A DNA stretch of 64,000 nucleotides, from assembly GCF_025628885.1 (NCBI RefSeq), contig NZ_JAOTIF010000013.1, forward strand, positions 62,001 to 126,000. Direction: 5' to 3'. Shown piece after piece: positions 1 through 10,510 of the stretch. Source of the stretch: Paraflavisolibacter caeni (GTDB lineage: Bacteria; Bacteroidota; Bacteroidia; Chitinophagales; Chitinophagaceae). The notes beneath the pieces were generated by a model. It was not told the DNA's origin, ran no database searches, and was given only the letters and a program-made list of their open reading frames with translations. Every line of letters starts with the position of its first letter. Position 1 is the first letter of the stretch. The position numbers and the translations under genes were made by a program.

Positions 1-738
1 GAACTCCAGGATGTTAATTATTTATTTATTCCCATCGGTGGTGGCGGTTTATGTGCAGGGGTTGGGACCTATATCAAAACCTTTTCTCCAAAGACACAAA
101 TTATAGGCTTAGAACCAGAAGGTGCGCCCTCGATGAAAGCTGCTTTAGCGGCAGGACACCCTGTAACACTTGAAAACATTGACCGATTCGTTGATGGTGC
201 GGCTGTAAAACGCGTAGGCGATCTAACTTTTCCCCTGTGCAAGGATGTTTTAGATGAGATGAGCCTGGTGCCAGAAGGCAAGGTATGCTCCACCATCCTA
301 AAGCTTTATAATGAAGATGCATTGGTGGCAGAACCAGCTGGCGCTTTATCTATAGCAGCTTTAGATGACTATGCTGAAAAAATCAAAGGCAAAACTGTAG
401 TGTGCATTGTCAGTGGAAGTAACAATGATATTGACCGAATGCAGGAGATCAAGGAACGGTCTCTACAGTATGAAGGATTAAAGCATTATTTTCTCATACG
501 TTTTGCCCAAAGGCCTGGAGCACTGAAAGAATTTGTAAATCATGTGCTTGGCCCCAATGATGATATTACACGTTTTGAATACATGCAAAAACATAATAAG
601 GAAACGGGCCCTGCCCTGGTGGGTATAGAGTTGCAATCTCCAAAGGATTATGAAGTATTAGTTAAAAATCTTGACAGGCACCATATTAACTATACTATTC
701 TTAATAAAGATGACAATCTATTTGGGTATCTTGTATAG
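1..738 (+). CDS. ilvA: Threonine dehydratase (threonine ammonia-lyase), C-terminal part, 5' end outside window
   Basis: The frame is open from base 1 to the TAG at 736-738, giving 245 codons; the start and the PLP-lysine lie upstream of the window. The first residues contain the glycine-rich phosphate loop PIGGGGLCAG that holds the PLP phosphate in this family. The last ~90 residues (from YEGLKHYFLIRFAQRPGALK) form one ACT-like regulatory domain, as in the short B. subtilis-type enzyme; E. coli IlvA has two. The enzyme deaminates L-threonine to 2-oxobutanoate, the first step to isoleucine, in the cytosol. The single C-terminal domain makes allosteric control by isoleucine or valine likely, but this is family knowledge. 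No terminator follows directly. Confidence 0.93.
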   Translation, partial: ELQDVNYLFIPIGGGGLCAGVGTYIKTFSPKTQIIGLEPEGAPSMKAALAAGHPVTLENIDRFVDGAAVKRVGDLTFPLCKDVLDEMSLVPEGKVCSTILKLYNEDALVAEPAGALSIAALDDYAEKIKGKTVVCIVSGSNNDIDRMQEIKERSLQYEGLKHYFLIRFAQRPGALKEFVNHVLGPNDDITRFEYMQKHNKETGPALVGIELQSPKDYEVLVKNLDRHHINYTILNKDDNLFGYLV

Positions 739-1070
739 AAAAGAAACGTTTTATATGGCATATCTATAAAGAAACAGTCTAATAGACGATAAAAAAGGCA
801 AAATCTTTATATTAACAGATTTCGATCTTGTTTAATAATTTTCATATATAAGGCCCAAATCTTAAATTATATTTAAAAAAATAGATAAAAAATTATTTAA
901 AAAAGCGAAAAAATTACATTTCCAAGACATTTCAGTAGTAAGAATGTAATGTTTTTTAGCCCGTCAGTTGGGCATTTTGTTGTAATTTCGACCCCCGCTT
1001 GCCATGTTTTACCCGAGACCATATCCGAACCGTAAGAAAGTTTTTTAATATTCATCCTTTTAATTTTATT
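739..1070. other. AT-rich spacer between ilvA and gltB
   Basis: The 332 bases are very AT-rich and hold no credible ORF. The only structure seen is a weak hairpin with a T tract at 913-957. A possible -7 element TAATTTCG lies at 983-990, but no matching -33 element sits at the right distance. Confidence 0.5.
913..957 (+). terminator. Weak hairpin with T tract upstream of gltB
   Basis: ATTACATT (913-920) pairs with AATGTAAT (943-950) over a 22-nt loop, and TTTTTT follows at 952-957. The stem is nearly all A-T. It could be the distant terminator of ilvA or a leader structure of gltB, or chance in AT-rich DNA. Confidence 0.3.
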
Positions 1071-4000
1071 ATGAGCACTGGTTTGTATTCTCCGGCATTT
1101 GAACGTGATTCCTGTGGTATTGGGTTTGTTGCTAATATTAAAAGCAATAAATCCCATCAGATTGTTTCAGATGCTTTAACTATTCTGGAGAACATGGAGC
1201 ACCGCGGTGCCTGTGGTTGTGAGAATAATACCGGCGATGGCGCGGGTATTATGCTACAAACTCCGCATGAATTTTTCTTTGACGAATGTGTCAAGTTAGG
1301 CGTTCACCTGCCTGCATTTGGTAAGTATGGCGTTGGTGTTTTATTCTTTCCTAAAGACATCCGTTTAAAGGAAGAATGCCGGGACATTTTCAACCGTTCT
1401 GCTGAAAAGCTGGGATTGGAAATCCTGGTTTACCGCAAAGTTCCGGTAAACCCTAACGGTATAGGTCCTACAGCTTTGTCTGTTGAGCCGGAAATCGAGC
1501 AGGTTTTTATTGCCTGCCCTGACCACATTAATAACCCGGATGAATTTGAGCGAAAGCTTTTTTTACTACGCAACTATGCCACTCACACAGTAAACAATAC
1601 TATTAAGAAAGATGCAATAGGTTTCTATATTGCTTCTCTTTCGTACAAAACTGTTGTATACAAAGGCCAGTTGACCTCTACCCAAGTAAGAGGATATTTC
1701 CCTGACCTGAACAACAAAAGGGTAGTTTCAGCTTTTGGCCTGGTACACTCCCGTTTTGCTACCAATACTTTCCCATCGTGGAAACTGGCACAGCCATTCC
1801 GTTACATTGCACACAATGGTGAGATCAATACTGTACAAGGTAACGTCAACTGGTTGAAGACCAATGAAAGAAGTTTTACCTCTCCTTATTTCACCAAGGA
1901 AGAAATGGACATGTTGCTGCCTATCATCGGCGAAGGCCAGTCAGACTCTGCCTGCCTGGACAACATGATCGAACTGTTGACACTTTGTGGCCGTTCACTG
2001 CCTCATGTCATGATGATGTTGATCCCAGAGGCCTGGGATGGCAACGACCTGATGGATCCAGTGAAAAAAGCCTTCTATGAATTCCATGCTTCTTTCATGG
2101 AGCCCTGGGATGGCCCAGCATCTATTTCATTCACAGATGGAAGAATCATTGGTGCTACCCTGGACAGAAATGGGCTGCGTCCTTCCCGCTATTGCGTAAC
2201 TACGGATGACCGTGTGATCATGGCATCTGAATCAGGTGCATTGCCAGTTGATCCAAAGATCGTTAAGGAAAAGGGTCGCTTGCAGCCTGGTAAAATGTTC
2301 GTAGTAGACCTCGAACAAGGAAGGATCATTTCTGATGAAGAATTGAAACAAACCATTTGCTCTCAAAAACCTTATGCAGAGTGGTTAAACAAATATAAAA
2401 TTCGCCTGGAGGAATTACCAGAACCACGCGTACTGTTTACACACCTGGAAACCGAACAGATCTTTAAGTATCAAAAAGCTTTTGGTTATTCAAGCGAAGA
2501 CCTGGAGAACATTATTGCTCCAATGGCCTTAGATGGCAAAGAACCCGTTGGTTCAATGGGTACGGATACACCTTTGGCTGTATTGAGTGATCAACCTCAG
2601 CACCTGAGTAGCTATTTTAAACAATTGTTTGCACAGGTTACCAACCCTCCTATTGATCCTATCCGCGAACGCCTGGTAATGTCGCTAGCCACTTTTGTGG
2701 GTAGTGCAGGAAACCTGCTGATGGAAGATCCTCTGGATTGTCATACTGTTGCATTAAAGCAGCCCGTATTAAATAATCATGAACTGGAAAAGATCCGTAG
2801 TATCGATACAGGTATCTTCCAGGCCAAAACACTGCAGTGCTATTTCCGTGCTGATGGCAAAGCTGGTTCTCTGCAAAGAGCGCTGGATCGCTTGTGCCGT
2901 TATGCAGTAGATGCTGTAGATGATGGTTTTGAAGTTTTGATTTTATCAGACCGAGCAATAGACTCAGACCACGCTCCTATTCCATCCCTGATAGCAACTG
3001 CTGCAGTTCACCACCACTTGATCCGCAAAGGAAAACGCGGACAAGTAGGACTGGTCATTGAAGCCGGCGATGTATGGGAAGTGCACCATTTTGCATGTTT
3101 GATTGGTTTTGGCGCTACTGCCATCAACCCTTACCTGGCACTTTCTACTATCCGTGATATGAAATTGTCTGGTTTGCTACAAACTGATACAGAAGTTGAT
3201 ACCCTCAAGAAACACTACATTAAAGCTGTTAACGATGGCCTGTTGAAAGTGTTTTCTAAAATGGGGATCTCTACACTGCAATCTTACCAGGGAGCACAAA
3301 TATTTGAAATTATCGGTTTAAACAAAACCGTTGTAGATAAGTATTTCACAGGTGCAACATCCCGCATTGAGGGAATGGGTCTTGATGAAATTGCCAAGGA
3401 AACACTTGCAAAACACAACCTGGCATTCAGCAAAAAAGATGTTCCTGTTGATCGCCTGCCCGTAGGTGGCGTGTACCAATGGAAAAGAAAGGGTGAGGCC
3501 CACCTGTTCAATCCAACGACCATTCACCTGCTTCAATACTCTACACGCTTGAACGATTACAATACGTTCAAGAAGTATTCTAAAGCGGTGAATGATCAAA
3601 GTGAAAAGGCCTGTACGCTGCGCAGCCTGTTGCAGTTCAAACGCAACCGTCCTTCTATTTCGATTGATGAAGTAGAATCAGCAGAAAATATATACAAACG
3701 CTTTGCTACCGGTGCGATGAGCTTTGGCTCTATTTCGCATGAAGCACACTCTACACTGGCTATCGCGATGAACCGCCTTGGTGGAAAAAGCAATACCGGT
3801 GAAGGTGGTGAAGATGAAATCCGTTATAAATCCATGCCCAATGGCGATTCCATGCGTTCTGCCATTAAACAGGTAGCTTCGGGCCGTTTTGGTGTAACCA
3901 GCTATTACTTAACAATGGCGGATGAATTACAAATTAAAATGGCACAGGGTGCTAAGCCTGGAGAAGGTGGTCAGTTACCAGGCCATAAAGTAGATGATTG

Positions 4001-5582
4001 GATCGGTAAAGTACGTCACTCAACTCCGGGTGTAGGTTTGATCTCCCCTCCTCCGCACCACGATATTTACTCTATCGAAGATCTTGCCCAGCTAATCTAT
4101 GACCTGAAGAATGCCAACAGGGCAGCCAGGATCAACGTGAAACTGGTATCTAAAGCAGGTGTTGGAACCATTGCTGCCGGTGTAACGAAGGCCAAAGCCG
4201 ACGTTGTACTGATTGCAGGTTTCGATGGTGGTACGGGTGCCTCTCCTGTCAGTTCAATTAAACATGCCGGTTTGCCATGGGAATTAGGCTTGGCAGAAAC
4301 CCATCAAACACTGGTAAAAAATAAGCTGCGCAGTCGCGTGGTTGTACAAACCGACGGACAATTAAAAACCGGCCGTGACGTTGCCATTGCAGCCCTTTTG
4401 GGTGCAGAAGAATGGGGTGTGGCAACAGCCGCACTGGTAGTAGAAGGTTGTATCATGATGCGTAAATGCCATCTGAACACTTGCCCTGTAGGTATTGCAA
4501 CCCAAGATCCTGAATTGCGTAAACGCTTTACAGGTGATGCAGACCATGTAGTAAACTTCTTCAAGTTCATTACTCAGGAATTAAGGGAAATCATGGCAGA
4601 ACTGGGCTTCAAAACAGTTAATGAAATGATTGGCCAGGTAGATTGCCTGGAAGCAAGACCTGATATCAAACATTGGAAATACAGCAAACTGGATCTTTCT
4701 CCGATCCTGTATAAAGAACCAGCATCCCTGTATACCGGCTTGTACAAACAAGAAGAGCAAGACCATGGTATTGACAATGTTCTTGACTGGAAGTTATTGG
4801 AAGCTGCTAAACCTGCTCTTGAAAAAGGAGAAAAGGTATTTGGTGAGTTTACTACTATCAATACAGACAGAACCATTGGTACTATCCTTTCTAATGAAAT
4901 TTCTAAGAAGTATAAGTCTGAAGGCTTAGCTGATGATACCATTCACTTTAAGTTTAATGGTACAGCCGGACAAAGCTTTGGAGCTTTCAATACCAAAGGT
5001 GTAACCCTGGAACTCGAAGGTGATGCCAATGATTATTTCGGTAAAGGCTTATCCGGGGCCCGCTTAATTGTATATCCTCCAAAAGAGTCCTCATTTGTTC
5101 CAGAGGAAAACATCCTGATCGGCAATGTGGCCTTCTATGGAGCAACTTCAGGAAATGCCTACATCCGTGGTAAAGCAGGTGAACGATTTGCTGTTCGTAA
5201 TTCGGGAGTTAACGCAGTTGTTGAAGGTGTTGGCGATCATGGTTGTGAATACATGACGGGTGGTAGCGTAGTTATTTTGGGTGATACCGGAAGAAACTTT
5301 GCTGCCGGTATGAGCGGAGGTATTGCATATGTATATGATGTTAAAGGAACGTTCCCATCACTTTGCAATAAAGAAATGGTAGACCTGGATCCTGTAGAAA
5401 ACGGAGATTCAGAAGAATTGAAACAAATGATTCAAAACCATTTCGATTATACAGGTAGCACTGTTGCTAAGTTCATCCTGGATGATTTTGAAAACCAGTT
5501 GAAGAACTTTGTAAAAGTATTCCCGATCGATTACAAGAAAGTCTTGAAAACTAAAGCTGAAAAGGTTAAGGTTCAAGGTTAA
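1071..5582 (+). CDS. gltB: Glutamate synthase (GOGAT), large subunit
   Basis: This is a 1503-residue protein, the normal length for bacterial GltB. I start at ATG 1071 ([19 protein letters not shown]) rather than at an in-frame ATG 24 codons upstream, because this puts the catalytic N-terminal-nucleophile cysteine at residue 15 after a short propeptide, as in E. coli. Order of domains: class II glutamine amidotransferase (~15-430), central linker domain, FMN-binding synthase barrel (~800-1200) with the [3Fe-4S] cysteines C1127, C1133 and C1138 in C-x5-C-x4-C spacing ([10 protein letters not shown]), and the GXGXG C-terminal helix (~1290-1450). It transfers the glutamine amide to 2-oxoglutarate, making two glutamates, with electrons from GltD. 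gltD follows 162 bp downstream, and the ammonium transporter follows that. Confidence 0.97.
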   Translation: MSTGLYSPAFERDSCGIGFVANIKSNKSHQIVSDALTILENMEHRGACGCENNTGDGAGIMLQTPHEFFFDECVKLGVHLPAFGKYGVGVLFFPKDIRLKEECRDIFNRSAEKLGLEILVYRKVPVNPNGIGPTALSVEPEIEQVFIACPDHINNPDEFERKLFLLRNYATHTVNNTIKKDAIGFYIASLSYKTVVYKGQLTSTQVRGYFPDLNNKRVVSAFGLVHSRFATNTFPSWKLAQPFRYIAHNGEINTVQGNVNWLKTNERSFTSPYFTKEEMDMLLPIIGEGQSDSACLDNMIELLTLCGRSLPHVMMMLIPEAWDGNDLMDPVKKAFYEFHASFMEPWDGPASISFTDGRIIGATLDRNGLRPSRYCVTTDDRVIMASESGALPVDPKIVKEKGRLQPGKMFVVDLEQGRIISDEELKQTICSQKPYAEWLNKYKIRLEELPEPRVLFTHLETEQIFKYQKAFGYSSEDLENIIAPMALDGKEPVGSMGTDTPLAVLSDQPQHLSSYFKQLFAQVTNPPIDPIRERLVMSLATFVGSAGNLLMEDPLDCHTVALKQPVLNNHELEKIRSIDTGIFQAKTLQCYFRADGKAGSLQRALDRLCRYAVDAVDDGFEVLILSDRAIDSDHAPIPSLIATAAVHHHLIRKGKRGQVGLVIEAGDVWEVHHFACLIGFGATAINPYLALSTIRDMKLSGLLQTDTEVDTLKKHYIKAVNDGLLKVFSKMGISTLQSYQGAQIFEIIGLNKTVVDKYFTGATSRIEGMGLDEIAKETLAKHNLAFSKKDVPVDRLPVGGVYQWKRKGEAHLFNPTTIHLLQYSTRLNDYNTFKKYSKAVNDQSEKACTLRSLLQFKRNRPSISIDEVESAENIYKRFATGAMSFGSISHEAHSTLAIAMNRLGGKSNTGEGGEDEIRYKSMPNGDSMRSAIKQVASGRFGVTSYYLTMADELQIKMAQGAKPGEGGQLPGHKVDDWIGKVRHSTPGVGLISPPPHHDIYSIEDLAQLIYDLKNANRAARINVKLVSKAGVGTIAAGVTKAKADVVLIAGFDGGTGASPVSSIKHAGLPWELGLAETHQTLVKNKLRSRVVVQTDGQLKTGRDVAIAALLGAEEWGVATAALVVEGCIMMRKCHLNTCPVGIATQDPELRKRFTGDADHVVNFFKFITQELREIMAELGFKTVNEMIGQVDCLEARPDIKHWKYSKLDLSPILYKEPASLYTGLYKQEEQDHGIDNVLDWKLLEAAKPALEKGEKVFGEFTTINTDRTIGTILSNEISKKYKSEGLADDTIHFKFNGTAGQSFGAFNTKGVTLELEGDANDYFGKGLSGARLIVYPPKESSFVPEENILIGNVAFYGATSGNAYIRGKAGERFAVRNSGVNAVVEGVGDHGCEYMTGGSVVILGDTGRNFAAGMSGGIAYVYDVKGTFPSLCNKEMVDLDPVENGDSEELKQMIQNHFDYTGSTVAKFILDDFENQLKNFVKVFPIDYKKVLKTKAEKVKVQG

Positions 5583-5592
5583 AAAGCCAAGC

Positions 5593-5618
5593 CACACCCC
5601 CAGCCCCTAAAAGGGAGC
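5593..5618. repeat. C-rich palindromic intergenic element, copy 1
   Basis: The 26 bases have a CCCCTAAAAGGG core and match the element at 54065-54090 at 24 of 26 positions. Both copies are between genes. The pattern suggests a dispersed short palindromic repeat; dispersal outside this window cannot be seen here. Confidence 0.6.
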
Positions 5619-5673
5619 ATCAGCGCAGCAAGGCCTGAGCATCAGGGTAGTGACTAAAAGAGAATAAAAACAT

Positions 5674-5711
5674 CAGCAACATTTCCTTAAGTTAATAAGG
5701 AAATGTTGCTG
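5674..5711. other. Perfect 16-bp inverted repeat between gltB and gltD
   Basis: CAGCAACATTTCCTTA (5674-5689) is exactly complementary to 5696-5711 across the 6-nt loop AGTTAA. The stem ends 33 bases before the gltD ATG. No T tract follows on either strand, so it is not a standard intrinsic terminator. It may set the ratio or stability of the two halves of the gltBD message. Confidence 0.7.
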
Positions 5712-5744
5712 AAAAACTAAAAACAAAAAACTACAAACTAAGAT

Positions 5745-7244
5745 ATGGGGAAGCCCACAGGTTTTTTAGAGTTTACCAGGGAGCTACCAGCTAAACGTTC
5801 TCCTGAAGAAAGAATCAAAGACTACAACGAGTTTGCAGAATTGTACTCAGAGCAGAAACTGAACCAACAGGCTGCTCGTTGTATGGACTGCGGTGTTCCA
5901 TTTTGTCACAGCGGATGTCCCCTTGGAAATGTCATTCCAGAATTTAATGATGCAGTATATCGCAAAAACTGGCAGGAAGCCTATGATATTCTATCATCAA
6001 CAAATAATTTTCCTGAATTTACAGGACGCATTTGCCCTGCACCTTGCGAAAGCGCCTGCGTTTTAGGAATTAACCAGCCGCCTATTACCATTGAGGAAAT
6101 TGAAAAGCACATTATTGAAATTGCATTCCAGAAAGGTATTGTAAGGCCTCGTATTCCTCATGTACGTACTGGTAAAAAAGTAGCAGTAGTTGGTTCAGGC
6201 CCTGCTGGTCTTGCAGCCGCAGCCCAATTGAACTATGCCGGCCACTCGGTTACAGTATATGAAAGAGACGATGCCCCAGGAGGTCTACTCCGTTATGGCA
6301 TTCCAGACTTCAAACTGGAGAAATGGGTTATTGACCGCAGAATAGACCTGATGAAAGAAGAAGGTGTTGTATTCAAGTGCAATGCGAATGTTGGTGTAAA
6401 CGTAAGCATTAATGATCTTCTAAGAGAATATTCAGCCATCGTATTGGCAGGCGGTTCTACTGTTCCTCGTGATTTAAATGTACCAGGAAGAGAACTGAAA
6501 GGCGTACACTATGCCATGCAATTCCTGAAGCAACAGAACAAACGAGTTGCAGGAAAAGATCCTTTGGCAAATGCAAAAATTGAAAGCAATATTTTAGCAG
6601 AAGAATTAAGCGCAGAAGGAAAGAATGTAATCGTAATTGGTGGTGGTGATACAGGAAGTGACTGTGTTGGTACCTCAAACCGACACGGCGCCAAGTCGAT
6701 CACTCAGTTTGAATTAATGCCAAAACCACCAGAGACCAGAACTCCATATATGCCTTGGCCTTCTTACCCAATGTTATTGAAGACCTCAACTTCGCATGAA
6801 GAAGGAGCAAACCGCCATTGGGCAATTGCTACCAAGGAATTTATTGGCGATGGAAATGGGAATTTGAAAGCGTTGAAAGTTGTTGACCTTGAGTGGAAAA
6901 TAACAGCTGAAGGTAAACCAGCTCAGTTCGTGGAAGTTCCAGGCTCTGAACGGGAAATGCCTTGTGAACTGGCACTGCTGGCTATGGGCTTCGTACATCC
7001 ACAACACCATGGTTTACTCAATGAGTTGGGAGTAGAGATGGATGAACGTGGCAATGTAAAAGCAACAGAGAAACACTATCAAACCAATATTGCCAAAGTG
7101 TTTGCAGCAGGCGACGTCCGTCGGGGACAATCCCTGGTAGTTTGGGCTATTAGTGAAGGTAGAGAATGTGCCCGTAAGGTAGATGAGTACCTGATGGAAC
7201 ATTCTGTATTAGAATCAAAAGATAGAAGCCTTCTGGCATTATAG
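5745..7244 (+). CDS. gltD: Glutamate synthase, small (beta) subunit
   Basis: This 499-residue flavoprotein takes electrons from NAD(P)H and passes them through FAD and two [4Fe-4S] clusters to GltB. The N-terminal cluster region shows C46, C49, C54, C58 ([13 protein letters not shown]) and C97, C101, C105 (CPAPCESAC). The FAD-binding loop is GSGPAG at 150-155 and the pyridine-nucleotide loop is GGGDTG near residue 300. The closing FAD motif [16 protein letters not shown] is intact. Length is at the long end of the usual 450-500. It follows gltB on the same strand and is closed by an intrinsic terminator, so gltB-gltD is very likely one transcription unit, with a hairpin between the genes. Confidence 0.96.
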   Translation: MGKPTGFLEFTRELPAKRSPEERIKDYNEFAELYSEQKLNQQAARCMDCGVPFCHSGCPLGNVIPEFNDAVYRKNWQEAYDILSSTNNFPEFTGRICPAPCESACVLGINQPPITIEEIEKHIIEIAFQKGIVRPRIPHVRTGKKVAVVGSGPAGLAAAAQLNYAGHSVTVYERDDAPGGLLRYGIPDFKLEKWVIDRRIDLMKEEGVVFKCNANVGVNVSINDLLREYSAIVLAGGSTVPRDLNVPGRELKGVHYAMQFLKQQNKRVAGKDPLANAKIESNILAEELSAEGKNVIVIGGGDTGSDCVGTSNRHGAKSITQFELMPKPPETRTPYMPWPSYPMLLKTSTSHEEGANRHWAIATKEFIGDGNGNLKALKVVDLEWKITAEGKPAQFVEVPGSEREMPCELALLAMGFVHPQHHGLLNELGVEMDERGNVKATEKHYQTNIAKVFAAGDVRRGQSLVVWAISEGRECARKVDEYLMEHSVLESKDRSLLAL

Positions 7245-7264
7245 AACTATTATTATAGATCTTG

Positions 7265-7293
7265 AAAAGGGCTGCGCATTGCAGCCCTTTTTT
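7265..7293 (+). terminator. Intrinsic terminator after gltD
   Basis: AAAAGGGCTGC (7265-7275) pairs with GCAGCCCTTTT (7281-7291) over the loop GCATT and runs into a T tract ending at 7293. It lies 20 bases after the gltD stop. Confidence 0.92.
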
Positions 7294-7759
7294 ATTTAAT
7301 AAACTTTACAAACTTAGAAACAATAGAACCTTCAGTCTTTAAATTATATCATTGTATTAATATCCAAGAATACCATCATATATCAATATCTCCAGTATTT
7401 ATAAATGAAATTGTAAAACCAAAAAGAAAGGTTGTTATTACTATTATCGTTTATATTTTAAACCCTATTTAATAATATACCACCAACGTAGTTTAATTAT
7501 CAAATTAATTGTACATTAAAAATTTGCTCTTAAAAAAAGCATACCAAATGCACTGCATCCCTCCTTCTTTCGCATAAAATAGCTTAATAATTAACATGAA
7601 AAGCATTTTTTATTACATAAACATATATACTCATACGACGCTTTTTTGAATTATATTTTTAAATATGTGTATTTTTCTACTCATTTTAAATCCTAATAAC
7701 TTAATTTAGCATAGAAGTTAATAATTATATTATTTTCTAATAACAAAAAAACCTCCTGT
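7294..7759. other. Long AT-rich upstream region of amtB
   Basis: The 466 bases hold no credible gene. A promoter-like pair is at 7645-7677 and a leader of about 75 nt would follow. I looked for a sigma-54 element (TGGCAC-N5-TTGC), as nitrogen control might suggest, and saw none. Confidence 0.5.
7645..7677 (+). promoter_or_regulatory. Candidate Bacteroidota-type promoter of amtB
   Basis: TTTG at 7645-7648 is followed after 21 bases by TATTTTTC at 7670-7677, close to the TTTG/TAnnTTTG consensus. The last base of the -7 box does not match. The call rests on spacing and position only. Confidence 0.35.
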
Positions 7760-9142
7760 ATGTTAAAACTGAAGCGTTCCATTCCTTTCATCATTCTTGC
7801 AGCCATTTCTCTTCTGGCAACAACTATCCCTTCACTCCCGACCTTTAATGATGGGGGCAAGTTGTACAGTTCTGCAGATATAGCATGGATCATCGTAGCT
7901 ACGGCCCTTGTATTTTTAATGACTCCAGGTTTAGCATTGTTTTACGGCGGCATGGTACATCGTAAAAATGTAATTTCCACAATGATGAAGAGCGTTGTAG
8001 CAGCTGGTATTGTAGGCGTTCTTTGGATTGTCATCGGATTTAGCCTGGCTTTTGGTGAATCGAAAGGTGGCGTTATCGGAGATCCAACAACATTTTTATT
8101 CTTTAAGAATGTGATGTCGGGTGAACCCTGGAGTTTAGCTCCCACTATTCCTTTAGGTCTATTTGCGCTTTTCCAAATGATGTTTGCCATCATTACCCCA
8201 GGTCTTGTAGTAGGCGCTGTAGCTGAAAGGATTCGTTTTCTTTCTTACGTATTATTCATTGTATTATTCAGCTTGTTAGTATATGCTCCCCTGGCCCACT
8301 GGAGCTGGCATCCAGAAGGCTTCCTTTTTAAAATGGGAGCGTTAGACTTTGCTGGTGGTACAGTAGTACATATTTCTGCCGGATGTGCAGCATTAGCTGG
8401 TGCGATGGTTTTAAAACGCCGCCAGGCTCACATTGAACAAAAAGAAATTCCACCTGCCAACATTCCATATGTATTGATTGGTACAGGTTTATTATGGTTT
8501 GGCTGGTTTGGTTTTAATGCAGGTTCTGCTTTAGGAGCCAATGCTCTTTCCGTATCAGCTTTCGCGACTACAAATACTGCAGCAGCATCTGCCGGTTTAT
8601 CCTGGATGTTCTTTGATGTATTAAAAGGCAAGAAACCTTCTGTACTTGGATTTTGTATTGGTGCAGTTGTAGGTTTGGTAGCCATTACCCCTGCTGCCGG
8701 TTTTGTTGCAGTACCACAAAGTATTTTTGTAGGTGTTATTTCTGCAATCATTTCTAATATCGCTGTATATTATAAACAAAAATCCAAACTGGATGACACA
8801 TTGGATGTATTCCCTTGTCATGGTTTAGGCGGTATCGTAGGTATGATTCTGACAGGTATGTTTGCAACCAAGACTGTAAATGGAGCTGGTGCTGATGGTC
8901 TTTTCTATGGCAATCCCGACTTCTTCTTTACTCAATTAAAAGCTCTTGCTATTGTTGTTGCTTATAGCTTTACAGTTTCCTATGGCATCTTCAAATTGAT
9001 CAACCTGATACAACCACTTCGTGTAAGCTCCGAAGATGAAGAACTTGGATTGGATGCTTCTCAACACGATGAAAAATATATGCAAGGAACTTTGCTTATT
9101 AGCAATAACGGACAGATCAAAGAAGAAACTGTAACTGAATAA
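7760..9142 (+). CDS. amtB: Ammonium transporter (Amt/MEP/Rh family)
   Basis: The 460-residue inner-membrane protein has a cleavable-looking N-terminal hydrophobic segment (residues 8-24) followed by eleven predicted helices. The pore twin histidines are H204 (TVVHISAG) and H354 (FPCHGLGGI), and the substrate-recruiting aspartate is D196 in LDFAGG, with the same 8-residue spacing to the first His as in E. coli AmtB. The trimeric channel conducts ammonium/ammonia into the cell. No PII (glnB/glnK) gene is adjacent, unlike the common amtB-glnK pair; instead a BBP2-type porin follows at 110 bp. With gltBD upstream the region forms an ammonium-assimilation island. Confidence 0.96.
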   Translation: MLKLKRSIPFIILAAISLLATTIPSLPTFNDGGKLYSSADIAWIIVATALVFLMTPGLALFYGGMVHRKNVISTMMKSVVAAGIVGVLWIVIGFSLAFGESKGGVIGDPTTFLFFKNVMSGEPWSLAPTIPLGLFALFQMMFAIITPGLVVGAVAERIRFLSYVLFIVLFSLLVYAPLAHWSWHPEGFLFKMGALDFAGGTVVHISAGCAALAGAMVLKRRQAHIEQKEIPPANIPYVLIGTGLLWFGWFGFNAGSALGANALSVSAFATTNTAAASAGLSWMFFDVLKGKKPSVLGFCIGAVVGLVAITPAAGFVAVPQSIFVGVISAIISNIAVYYKQKSKLDDTLDVFPCHGLGGIVGMILTGMFATKTVNGAGADGLFYGNPDFFFTQLKALAIVVAYSFTVSYGIFKLINLIQPLRVSSEDEELGLDASQHDEKYMQGTLLISNNGQIKEETVTE

Positions 9143-9182
9143 AAATCAATTCTCGCGCTCTCTTCTCTTACGATTATTAAAA

Positions 9183-9225
9183 AGGTACAGCTCACGCGGG
9201 CTCTCGACAACCCAGAGCTGTACCT
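9183..9225 (+). other. Hairpin between amtB and the porin gene
   Basis: AGGTACAGCTC (9183-9193) pairs with GAGCTGTACCT (9215-9225), giving an 11-bp stem; GGG/CCC can pair inside the loop. No T tract follows, so it may be a processing or stabilising structure within an amtB-porin message rather than a terminator. Confidence 0.55.
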
Positions 9226-9252
9226 ATATTTCTAAACACCAAAATCAAAATT

Positions 9253-10362
9253 ATGATAAAAAAAATTACTACCAGTTTGCTAGTCCTGGCACCATTTTGT
9301 TTTACCCACGCGCAAGATTCAACTGCTACTGAAACCAAAAGTAATTTTGCAGTGTCTGGATATGTAGATGCTTATTATCGCTTTAACTTTAGCAATCCTA
9401 AAAAAGAATACGGTACTACAAATAATTTAACAAGTTTCACCAACTCGCATAACTCTTTCGAATTAGGAATGGCTTCCGTAAAGCTGGAACATTCCATGGG
9501 AAAGGTTGGAGTAGTTGCAGATCTCGGATTTGGAACAAGAGCTGATGAGTTCTCTTATGCAGACAGGGTGGCTAATGTGGATGCTGCCGGAGGAACTGCG
9601 GATTTAACTTCAAGATTTGTCATCAAGCAAGCTTACATCACTTATGCACCAAAAGAAAACCTCAAGTTCACAGCAGGTAGTTTTGCAACCCATGTAGGCT
9701 ATGAATTGGTAGACCCTTATCTAAATCGCAACTACAGCATGAGCTACATGTTTTCTTATGGTCCATTCCTTCATACAGGGGTCAAAGCAGACCTAACTGC
9801 TGGCAAAAGCGGTTTTATGTTAGGCATCTCTAACCCTACCGACTTAAAATCCGCAAGCTTTGCGCGTAAATTCCTAATTGGCCAATACAGCTATGGAGGA
9901 GAAAAAGTAAAACTTTACCTGAACTACCAGGGTGGTACTTTTGACTCTTCAACGAAAATCAACCAGATAGACGCAGTTATTACCGGAGCTATTAGTGATA
10001 AATTCAGCATTGGCTATAACGGCACTGTACAGGGCGTTAAAACCAGGTCAGATTACAGTGCTAAGTTTGGCGAAAGCGATAGCTGGTGGGGTTCAGCCCT
10101 TTACCTGAACGCAGATCCTACTTCCAATTTCGGATTAACACTCAGAGGTGAATATTTTGACAATAAGAAAGGCGTATTGGGAGCTTTACCTTCTGGTAAC
10201 ATATTTGAAACCACGCTATCTGCAAACTTTAAAATCAATGGGCTCACTATTATACCTGAACTTAGATTAGACAATGCAGATACAGAAGTCTTTATTAATC
10301 GGTCAGGTGAATCGCAAAAAAGCACATTGTCTGGTTTGATCGCAGCTATTTACAAATTCTAA
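9253..10362 (+). CDS. Outer-membrane beta-barrel porin, BBP2/OmpL-like
   Basis: The 369-residue protein begins with a Sec signal peptide (MIKKITTSLLVLAPFCFTHA, cut before QDS). The mature part opens with SGYVDAYYRFNF and consists of alternating amphipathic strands ending in an aromatic residue (IYKF), typical of an outer-membrane barrel. The pattern VKLEHSMGKVGVVADLGFG and the phrase AYITYAPKENLKFTAGSF fit the putative beta-barrel porin-2 family (formerly DUF1597). It probably lets small solutes through the outer membrane. Its position directly after amtB, 110 bp away on the same strand and closed by a terminator, suggests joint expression and a role in entry of nitrogen compounds; this is inference. 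Confidence 0.8.
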   Translation: MIKKITTSLLVLAPFCFTHAQDSTATETKSNFAVSGYVDAYYRFNFSNPKKEYGTTNNLTSFTNSHNSFELGMASVKLEHSMGKVGVVADLGFGTRADEFSYADRVANVDAAGGTADLTSRFVIKQAYITYAPKENLKFTAGSFATHVGYELVDPYLNRNYSMSYMFSYGPFLHTGVKADLTAGKSGFMLGISNPTDLKSASFARKFLIGQYSYGGEKVKLYLNYQGGTFDSSTKINQIDAVITGAISDKFSIGYNGTVQGVKTRSDYSAKFGESDSWWGSALYLNADPTSNFGLTLRGEYFDNKKGVLGALPSGNIFETTLSANFKINGLTIIPELRLDNADTEVFINRSGESQKSTLSGLIAAIYKF

Positions 10363-10408
10363 ACTATAGCATTTATCATAGGTTTCATATTAAAAAATAG
10401 TACAATCA

Positions 10409-10440
10409 AAAAACCGCCCAGCTGGGCGGTTTTTCTTTTC
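10409..10440 (+). terminator. Intrinsic terminator after the porin gene
   Basis: A perfect palindrome (AAAACCGCCCAG and its complement, 10409-10434) is followed by more T and C residues up to 10440. It closes the amtB-porin unit. Confidence 0.92.
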
Positions 10441-10510
10441 CACATTTCTGCTCCCCAACCATCCACTCGGTGCATTATTTGTATCTTTAAAATATTCAAC
10501 GACCCTACAC

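Noticed and set aside
7294-7759. Sigma-54 promoter or PII-related control of amtB
   Set aside because: No TGGCAC-N5-TTGC element was found and no glnB/glnK gene is present.
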